A stretch of DNA of 41,596 nucleotides from Entrophospora sp. SA101. Its lineage: Eukaryota > Glomeromycota > Glomeromycetes > Entrophosporales > Entrophosporaceae. Below are positions 34,311-41,596 of this stretch, in pieces. The position numbers and the translations under genes are program-made. Each line of letters begins with the position of its first letter. The stretch's first letter is position 1. The stretch spans positions 3,015 through 44,610 of the forward strand of contig CAUDNR010002979.1 in the NCBI GenBank assembly GCA_958430865.1. The letters run 5' to 3'. The notes beneath the pieces were generated by a model. It was given only the letters and a program-made list of their open reading frames with translations. It ran no database searches and had not been told where the DNA came from.

Positions 34311-36080
34311 GTATTAAAAATTTTTAAATGATTTACCAATCACAAAACTGAACTTTTCCATCATTAGAGCCAATAGCTAATTCATTTCCATGTTGCCAAA
34401 TACCAGTAATCAGTTGCTTCGGTATATGTTTAATTATTACAAATTTTAGCGTCTATAATCAATCCAGTTTGGACTAAGATTTGTTATTATCATGCAAATA
34501 ATTAAAATTCATTGATATATTATTTGAGATTGTACCATTGTAAATCTATCAGTTGATAATGTGCTATTATCACCTTGTTCTGTAGTAAAATTTTCACTTC
34601 CAATATCTCCCCCGTCTAATTTTTGTTGTGATTCTTTATTAGTTATAAGTTCCCACATTGTAATATCACTATCAAAACTCTCTACATTATTCTCTACTGT
34701 TTGATTTATTACAGAGGTGTTACAATTATTGATTTTTTTACGTTTTAAATTAAAACAAGCTTTTAATATATATTTACCAGTTTTATCAGCTGTTATTATT
34801 AAAAGTCTAATTGGATGAGTTGAGGTTCTTGGTAACAACTTTAAATGAATAAGTTGTGCATGCGGACTAAATATTTCATCTATGGGTGCAGTAAGCTGTA
34901 CATTGCCGATTAAATGACAACAAACTTGTGACTTGAGCAAATCAATTGAAATATCATATATCAATGCAACTTTTGGTAAAATATCTGAACTATATATTGC
35001 CAGTATATAATGATTATCTATAAATTTTTCATATATTAATATATTATATAATTAAATGTGCCTATACGTAAGAAGAAATAATTATATCAAAAATTTTATT
35101 TATACCATCATTAAGGATTATGTTAGCATGTGATATACGACAAGAAGGATACGGTAATCGAGCTGTGAAAGTTGAAAAGCTTTTTTTTGCTGGCTGATGA
35201 TAAACAAATACCTATATTTATAAAACCAATTTATTAATTATTGTTAAAGTTCCCTTCTAAATATTAATCTTGTTTTTTCCAAGTCGTAATTACCTTGCCA
35301 TCTGCAGTAACTGTTATGAAAGAATACTCGCCAAAATTATTGTTATAACCAAAATGTTTATTTCTTTTATATAATGTTTGACCAGTGGAACCATTTTGTG
35401 TAGATTTTGAAAACTATAATAAATAATAATTATTATTTGGTTATTACTATTGTTATATTAAGCCTTGTCCATAAACATACATCGATTTGATAATTAAGAT
35501 TTTGGAATAAACTTACAGGTCTTAAATGATCAAGCCATGAAAATTCAATTATATTTTCTCCCAAATCAAAATCGCGAAAACATGTCCAACGATTTATATA
35601 ACTAACCATAGTCCATATAAAAATTTTACCTCTTTGATCTATTGACGCAAGTGCTGATCCAGTCATATTCCAAACTATATCAGTTATAAATTCACTACAA
35701 CGATGGTTTTTCTCGGAATTTGTAAGTGGAGAAAAATTATTTGGGTGAATAAATGACCAAGCCGGTCCAGTGATTTTACTATTGCCATCACTATTATTAT
35801 TATTAGACGAAGATATACGAGCTGGATTAAATATCCCTATAATAGGTAATTCTTGTGAAGAAGTATCTGATGAATTTTCAAAGGTTTGACACCACGCAAT
35901 TATGTTTAAAGGTGACCAAGCCAAGCGTCTATTTATAGTTATTAATAAACTTTAATAATAATAATTATTATTATATAATAAATAGTTTAAAACATTTACA
36001 AACCTAGGAGCTTTTTGATAACATAATTCATAATAGATTTGTTCAGTTTCTGCTGAGATTTTCGTAATAAAATCTCTCAT
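32286..36080 (-). CDS. MED16: Mediator complex tail subunit Med16 (Sin4)
   Basis: Med16 joins activators to RNA polymerase II through the Mediator tail. Fourteen exons fit in phase: 36080-36004, 35928-35517, 35413-35294, 35211-35106, 35017-34536, 34452-34337, 34224-34112, 34007-33888, 33813-33694, 33588-33349, 33269-33159, 33049-32801, 32697-32472 and 32400-32286, about 868 residues. The N-terminal half is WD40-propeller-like (LAWSPLNIIAWC; DIVWNMTGSALASIDQRGKI followed by FIWT; ITGIWQHGNELAIGSNDGKV). The rest is helical. It ends with the Med16 hallmark, a Cys motif (CTRCG then SCICGGYW, about residues 828-860). The ATG at 36080 is chosen because upstream codons are not conserved in type; an in-frame longer frame reaches 36143. 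Introns hold (TA)n and (CAT)n tracts. Exon 7 has two acceptors three bases apart. Confidence 0.88.
34221..34226 (-). promoter_or_regulatory. MED16: Tandem splice acceptor (TAGTAG) before MED16 exon 7
   Basis: On the minus strand the intron ends GATAG-TAG-TAACATG. Either AG keeps the frame, so the protein may contain or lack one Ser (Cys-Ser-Asn or Cys-Asn). Confidence 0.7.
34272..34307. repeat. (TA)n tract inside a MED16 intron
   Basis: About 18 TA units in the intron between exons 6 and 7. Shorter TA tracts sit in introns at 5122-5147 (SWI3-like), 8957-8973 (WASP), 33591-33613 (MED16) and 40789-40816 (GTR2). Confidence 0.95.
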
Positions 36081-36778
36081 TTTATTATTTTTACTAATTG
36101 AATTATTATAGAAACAAAAAAGTAAACATACTAACTGGTGCAAGCATAGTTAAAAATCCTTTTATGGATCGATCGTCGTTACACACATTTAATAAAAGAG
36201 GATCGACAATTTATATGTGAAGAGCATTGTAAAGTCAAAAAAGTTTCACTTAGTCAAAGAATTTCATCAAGGAATAAAAAGCACAAAAATCTTCTAATGG
36301 AACTAATGCCAACTCTACATTGAGTGAAGCTGATAAAATTGCAGAAAGATTGGCTGCTGCTAAGGGTGGGTTTTTAAAGTTAATATTTAATTAAATATTT
36401 AAATAATACTTTACTTTTATTATGCAGTAAAAGAAAGATGTCTTTTTCCTCCTGTGTATGCCTAGTTCCTATCATTATGATTACTGAGCCAAAATAGTAC
36501 TGGAATAGGAATAGTGGATGATGATACACGAATAGATGATTTGAAAGATCAAGATCAGTGAAAGATAATGGTAAGTAATGTTACCTTATGATATAATGGT
36601 ACTTTTTTTTTTAAAAAAAGTAATCAATTCTATTAATGTATTTACTAAAAAAAAGTAATTAATTCTACCCAAATCACATAATCTTTTCCTAAAAAGTCTT
36701 GTCAATTTCTTTAACAAAAAAAATTAGTAATATGATAATCAACAATCAATATATTTTTTATTTGGCTATATAATCAAC
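36081..36778. other. Upstream of MED16, with remnants of a plus-strand gene
   Basis: At 36285-36368 a plus frame reads SSNGTNANSTLSEADKIAER then LAAAK, and 36484-36560 reads STGIGIVDDDTRIDDLKDQD. They are in different frames with stops between, so they look like pieces of one decayed gene. Parent not recognised. The 5' part must also carry the MED16 promoter. Confidence 0.35.
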
Positions 36779-36921
36779 TATACATGAAGTCGAAATTAAA
36801 ACCCCAAAGTCAAAATGTTCCAACTTGAGGCAACTACATAGTAAAAATCAGTTTTGACCTTATTTCAACCCTATTTCAACCAGATCTGCAACTGGTCGAA
36901 ATAGTTTCAACTTCATGTATA
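36779..36921. mobile_element. MITE-like element, 143 bp, with about 17-bp inverted ends
   Basis: The left end TATACATGAAGTCGAAA (36779-36795) and the right end TTTCAACTTCATGTATA (36905-36921) are inverted copies with one mismatch. There is no coding frame inside. The ends begin with TATA, so a TA target duplication cannot be separated from the element. Confidence 0.6.
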
Positions 36922-36942
36922 CTCCCCACCTCACCATCACCA

Positions 36943-37597
36943 ATGATCTTTCTTCCAATAACAACTGCTATAACTACTGAAGACTCTCTTCCAACAACAA
37001 CAGCAGCAACAACAACAACAACAATTGTAACTAATGATGACTTTCTTCCAACAACTATAGCAGCAACAGTAACTAATGACAACTTTCTTCCAATAACAAT
37101 AACTGCAACAACAACAACTGTAACTAATGATGACTTTCTTCCAACAACTATAGCAGCAACAACAACTGCAGCAACTACTGACAACTTTCTTCCAATAACA
37201 ACAGCAGCAACAACAACTGCTATAACTACCAAAGACTCTCTTCCAACAACAACAACAACTGCAACAACAGACAACCTTCATCATAAATACAATTTTCGAA
37301 ATAGAAGGCCAATAAACTATGTTATTGGACCATTACCAAAGAAACGTTGCAAAAACAATGTAAGCATAAACTGAAACATTAATAGTAAACATGACATTTT
37401 ATTTAATTTTTTTACTTGTATTTATAGGAGTCGTCATTAATATCATTACCATCACCACAATCGCCATCATCACCACAGTTGCCACCATCATCACAAACAT
37501 CTGAGGTATATAGAGTATAAAATGTATCGAATACAACTATATTTTAAGATAAAATATTAAGCTTTTTATTGTTATATATAAGAAATGGAGTGCATAA
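36943..37597 (+). CDS. Thr-rich repeat protein, partial or uncertain gene
   Basis: A 417-base open stretch (36943-37359) codes a Thr/Ala/Asn-rich repeat in which DDFLPTTIAAT or DNFLPITITAT recurs about every 15-25 residues. It then ends in a basic segment (YNFRNRRPINYVIGPLPKKR). A GTAAGC donor follows at 37360 and a TTTATAG acceptor at 37422-37427. The next exon, 37428-37505, is rich in Ser and Pro, and a third piece 37583-37597 would give KWSA and a stop. Splice phases agree (all 0). The frame has no stop over the repeat, which suggests coding use, but no start region, signal peptide or known domain is clear. The left end lies just inside the right flank of a MITE-like element, so the true 5' end may be lost. 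Confidence 0.4.
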
Positions 37598-38482
37598 AAT
37601 GCACAATTCATTGCCCATCATAATCATGAGAACATTTTATACAATTTTCTATAGATAAAATTGCTAGAAAAAATAAATAATAAATAATAAATACTAATCT
37701 TAGAATAGAGATGAGATGTTGTTGTAACAGTTTTTGATTTTTGTCAGTACAACTTGTGCTCTTTTCTACATATAGCCAATAAGATTTTTGTGATTTGTAA
37801 TTATCCAAAAATGGCCTCATTTGGAACACGCCCTTGAAACCAACTAAATAATACATGGCCTTTTATGGTATATCCATTAAAAATGTTTCTCTATCATATC
37901 AAAAAGCAGATGTGATGAAGATCAATTGAAATATATATGTACATATATTTGTATATTTCATTATTTTATATTTACATTAAACATATTAAAGCATTTTAAT
38001 TCACTAAAAAGAAAGGGAAATATTATATTATCCCCCAATTTATCTTGAAGAACCATAAAAGCTCCAGTAATTAAAGGCAAAAATACATGAATTCTAACTC
38101 TAGCACAACAATAATGCATTATGATAGAAGTAACATAAATGAAAATCTCAAGAAGAAAAATTATTAAAGATAAACAAAAATAAACCTGATCAACTTCATT
38201 TTAATGAACAAAAAAATTTGGAATCAATAAATTTAATGCACAATGATACTACTCATAGCAAGCATAATAATAATAATGTTGATGATGATTATATATTATT
38301 ATCAGAAGAGTAAGAAAAAGATTTTCAACAGACAAATTTTATGTCTTCCCTGATTATAAATGCAATCAACATGTACAAGGTGATAACATCTACCATTTGA
38401 AAACTAGTGTCAGTAATTTAAAAGATGAAGACTTTGCCAAAGGAATATAACAATATTTCAAAGAACAAAGAAGAAAAGGGTG
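37598..38482. other. No firm gene; degenerate plus-strand coding traces
   Basis: A minus frame (37608-37856, 82 codons) with MYYLVGFKGVFQMRPFLDNY has no support from splicing or a domain. A plus-strand trace at 38185-38470 (DQLHFNEQKNLESINLMHND, then SNLKDEDFAKG) is broken by stops and looks like a decayed gene. Confidence 0.35.
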
Positions 38483-38572
38483 ATGATAAATCTATTTGCA
38501 GGTGTAGCTTTAATCTTAGGTTTTATAATTGCTATGGTTTATGTTGCTAAAAGAACTAAAAAGAAAAAATAG
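38483..38572 (+). CDS. Small membrane-anchor peptide or last exon of a decayed gene
   Basis: From ATG 38483 to TAG 38570-38572 there are 29 codons: one membrane span (LFAGVALILGFIIAMVYVA) and then a basic end (KRTKKKK). It could be the tail anchor of a longer protein whose upstream part is broken, or a short protein by itself. A possible acceptor CAG ends at 38501. No family is recognised. Confidence 0.3.
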   Translation: MINLFAGVALILGFIIAMVYVAKRTKKKK

Positions 38573-38690
38573 ATCAATATGTATTAATAGGATTCATTGC
38601 ATTTTATTTTCCTTCTTCCAAAGATTTCTGCTTTTTGTTAGGTAAAAGTACACTTTCATTCTGCTTTCTTTTCTCAATGTTGATTCACAG

Positions 38691-38918
38691 CAGCAAAAGC
38701 AACGAGAATTAGCAGTAAAAGATACCCAACTTTCTAATTCAGGCATTGATAAAATTAAAGATTCACAGTTCTGGGTTTCTTTACGAAAATTACTAGTTGA
38801 GCAATTTCCAGAAACAAATGATGCCGATAATGTTTTAAAAGATTTTTTTAATTGTTATAATAATAAGGATTTAAACATTAATGTTAATTTAGAAGATTTA
38901 ATTAACAAAAATTCTTAA
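38691..38918 (+). CDS. Probable last exon of an unknown gene, 75 residues
   Basis: After a TTGATTCACAG acceptor at 38690 there is an open stretch of 75 codons to TAA 38916-38918. It starts QQKQRELAVKDTQLSNSGID and contains the aromatic/charged segment SQFWVSLRKLLVEQFPETND followed by ADNVLKDFFNCYNNKDLN. Composition is that of a real protein, acidic and helical. No upstream exon could be joined: the bases before the possible intron donor at 38642 end in a stop for this phase. It converges on GTR2, whose stop is 248 bp away. Function unknown. Confidence 0.4.
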   Translation, partial: QQKQRELAVKDTQLSNSGIDKIKDSQFWVSLRKLLVEQFPETNDADNVLKDFFNCYNNKDLNINVNLEDLINKNS

Positions 38919-39165
38919 AAATAAATAAATATGAGGTGGATGAATGATGTATTAATAAATTAAGAGATATATTCGTCAATATATATCATCATTACTATTA
39001 AATATAACTTTTATGTGTAAAGTTTTGAATCTGTACCATCATCATTTAACTTATTTAATTATATTATTAAATAAAAAATAAAAAATATTTTTTATCAACA
39101 ACGTTATCAATCCATCATTCATCACTCCTGCTCACTTGTCTACTAATTTTTTCAAAAATTATATT

Positions 39166-40783
39166 CTAACGATGATTATTCTTTAATCCAAATAATTCTG
39201 TCATTGCTTGTTTAAAACATTGAAAATTATAATTTATCAGTCCAGGGTTTTCAAAACCATCTGATCGAAGTAAACAAACTAGCGCAAGAAATCTATAATT
39301 TAAAGAATTAGATAATTAAATTTTATAAATTTATTAAATTTATTATTATCATCAAAAATACCTATTAATGCCTTTAATAGATAATACAGTTCCGTTATTC
39401 AATTTAATCAATGATGATGTATCACCACCAGTGGTTTCGGCAGTTGTGTCATAAGTAGCACTAGTAGTATCTAATGAAACTCCACCACCGTCATCATTTG
39501 TATCAATAACATTTATACTTGACTTATTATCGCTACTTTCATATAATTCTTCTTCGATGTTATTATTTTTACGTTTATTAGAAGGATCTGTTTGTCTAAA
39601 ATAATTTTAATTTGATTAAAAAAATAATTTAAAGATTAAATATTTCTCAATATATTAATAATATTTACTCATAAAGTTCTGAAATATCGATAATGACATC
39701 AATCATATCACTACAAAGTTCATAAGATTGCATATCTACAGGAGAACTGTCGGTAGCAATATAAATCTTTGATTTAATGTCAAATAAAAATGCCTTTTCT
39801 ATACCAGAATTCTAAATAAATCAAACAAATTAAATCCAATAATTTTAAATATTAATGAACGTTCATTCATTATCATCGCTAATAAAAATTAAATATAATA
39901 ATAATAATTGACACATACTGAACATAGTATATTTAATAAATTTTCTAGCGTTGGCAATTGTGGTATAAGTTTTTGAATCACTTTACTAAATGCTTCAAAA
40001 ATTGAATGATCATAAATACTAGTCAAGTAGAAATTTATAGAAACATTTTCTAATCCAACATCTGCTAAGTCATCAGTTGTTCTTTGTTGAATATCTCTTT
40101 GAGTATCGATTTTGTATTCGTCAGACAGTGCATCCACTTTATGAATAAACACTTCAAATATAAGATATGGATTAACACTATATGCGCGTGTAATAGTTTG
40201 ATGAAGTCGATTAAGTGCTTCAACGTAATCATCCTTTGTTAATTAGTTGAGAAGAGAGAAATGTTAATTAAATATATATAAAATTCCTTTTTTTAAAAAA
40301 TTAAATCATGTCACGAGCAAGATCAAAAACTTACTTGTGCATCAATCACAAAAATTAAAGCACCATATTCACCAAAAATCACATCTGTATCAAATGTCGA
40401 ATCAAAATAGTCTGTTTGTCCTGGAAAATCCCAAACTTGAAAATCAATGAATGATCTAATTAATCAATTATTTTGTTGTTTAATGTATTTTTGTTCGTCA
40501 CAAGTAGTATGTTAATAATGAAATGAATGACTATTTTTATTAATATTAAGTATTTAATTATAAAGTATTATTTTTTTATACTCTTGTTTATATATTCTTA
40601 TATAAAATACTTTTTAATTACACGTACGTTATGGTTTCTTTAATAACATTGTTATTGCTCTCAAGAAATAATGTCTGGTTTGCTGGCATTTTATGAAATA
40701 CTACTTTCTGAATGCTAGATTTTCCGCTCCTAATTAGAGATACATATTAATGTATAATATGTAAACTGTAAATCGTATTATAA

Positions 40784-40822
<39 letters not shown>

Positions 40823-41147
40823 TTTTTCAAGTAATTTCTTACTAACCTCCTTAAACCCATAATCAATAAACGTGGTTGTTCTTGAATGTGATTATCTGGT
40901 GACTCATTTCTATCAAACGTTTATAATTGTTTAGGAATGTTAAAAATGATTAGGAACTAATATCTATTTGTAAATAAATACCCTAATTCGTTGCCAAGCG
41001 GACCGGTCTGAAGACTATATTCGTCATTTTCATAATTCTAGCAATAACAGAATTTCTTTAGATTGATAGTCGTATAAAATAATAATAGAAATTGAACGAT
41101 TTGTATGTCAATATTAATATATAAATTTATATAGGGCTCACCGACAT
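39166..41147 (-). CDS. GTR2: Rag-type GTPase Gtr2 (RagC/D family)
   Basis: Gtr2 pairs with Gtr1 on the vacuole or lysosome surface and signals amino-acid supply to TORC1. Nine exons by phase: 41147-41142, 41037-40982, 40909-40847, 40729-40628, 40455-40335, 40233-39919, 39811-39669, 39595-39362 and 39292-39166, about 388 residues (human RagC: 399). The first coding exon holds only ATG-TCG. G1 is [18 protein letters not shown], with the intron inside it. The Ras-like core continues with [16 protein letters not shown] (G3), [11 protein letters not shown] and [14 protein letters not shown] (G4). The C-terminal roadblock-like half includes [41 protein letters not shown] and an acidic/Asn insert of about 60 residues before [15 protein letters not shown]. 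All joins keep frame. The insert makes it longer than yeast Gtr2 (341). Confidence 0.95.
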
Positions 41148-41596
41148 TACTTGAAATTCAAAAAAAAAAATCGAATAAAGGAAGATAGGAAAATGATCTA
41201 AATAAAAATGGTGAAATTAGAATTTCGAATTGTCACATCAATATAACATTAAAGAAGAAGGGTCTATCCGTCGCTTTCCAAATGCGACAATTTCGAACAT
41301 AACAAATACAGCATTATGATGTCATTTGGGGAAAACCCTTATTATTATCTTTATTATCTATAGATTTTATAGATTTGCAGCATTGTCAATTGATTATCAA
41401 ACTGTGTCACAACACTGATCATAAATTTAACAATATATGATATTATGCATCGTCCCGCCCAAGAAAACAAAACTATCTTTCCTACATCAATTTTTTATAA
41501 TAGAGCTCCTTTAAAAATATTGAGATTAACAAGATTATCCTTTTTACGCTTATGAATCACCTTCATAGCATGCCTGTAGCCTCGGAAAGTATCAAA
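41148..41596. other. Upstream flank of GTR2 to the window end
   Basis: Should hold the GTR2 promoter and 5' UTR. No gene or clear element is seen. Confidence 0.5.

Noticed and set aside
36876..37284. Minus-strand frames rich in Val or Cys over the Thr-rich repeat
   Set aside because: Open only because the repeat units are multiples of three; composition (poly-Cys, poly-Val) is not protein-like.

Overview
This is nuclear DNA from a fungus. It is very AT-rich and its genes are broken by many short introns (mostly 80-130 bp, GT-AG). It holds clear fungal housekeeping genes: a Swi3-type SWI/SNF subunit, Las17/WASP, mitochondrial Hsp78, Ero1, Lsm6, a queuosine-salvage protein, Med16 and Gtr2/RagC. 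The AT-richness, abundant (TA)n and (AAT)n tracts, decayed DDE transposases, amplified kinase-type genes and a TE-type Cys-rich protein at the left edge resemble arbuscular mycorrhizal fungi such as Rhizophagus. That placement is from memory of such genomes and is an inference.

Layout, left to right. 1-2.5 kb: a cut-off TE-family protein (-), then a 1,292-bp Tc1/mariner element with perfect 28-bp terminal inverted repeats, TA target duplications and one in-frame stop in its transposase. It sits at the left edge of a dispersed repeat built on a 45-bp/15-residue tandem unit; a second copy lies at 21.9-22.4 kb. 2.7-5.7 kb: an intact four-exon SWI3/SMARCC gene (-). 8.4-10.2 kb: a WASP gene (+) whose 3' part, including the Arp2/3-activating VCA region, is missing. 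It runs into a 160-bp perfect direct repeat and a decayed DDE transposase (10.6-12.2 kb). 12.5-14.9 kb: a decayed FHA-FHA-kinase gene (Rad53/Chk2-like layout) with a tandemly duplicated FHA unit. 15.7-18.9 kb: HSP78 (-). 19-23 kb: gene-poor and repeat-rich. 23.1-25.6 kb: ERO1 (-). 26.4-28.5 kb: LSM6 (-) and a queuosine-salvage gene (+), head to head 112 bp apart. 29.5-30.5 kb: a Ser/Thr/Pro-rich single-pass membrane protein (-). 32.3-36.1 kb: MED16 in 14 exons (-). 36.3-38.9 kb: decayed coding pieces, a MITE-like element and a Thr-rich repeat ORF. 39.2-41.1 kb: GTR2/RagC (-).

The intact genes are unrelated housekeeping functions (chromatin and transcription: SWI3, MED16; RNA decay and splicing: LSM6; ER and mitochondrial protein folding: ERO1, HSP78; nutrient signalling: GTR2). 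They do not form a pathway. The accessory content is mobile elements and decaying copies. The points most worth following are: (i) the FHA duplication, whose introns are far better conserved than its exons; (ii) an apparent excess of GC-AG introns, including one splice model for HSP78 that needs a one-nucleotide exon; (iii) a perfect 160-bp duplication that carries a WASP/transposon junction; and (iv) stops and lost arginines in three decayed genes that all fit C-to-T change.
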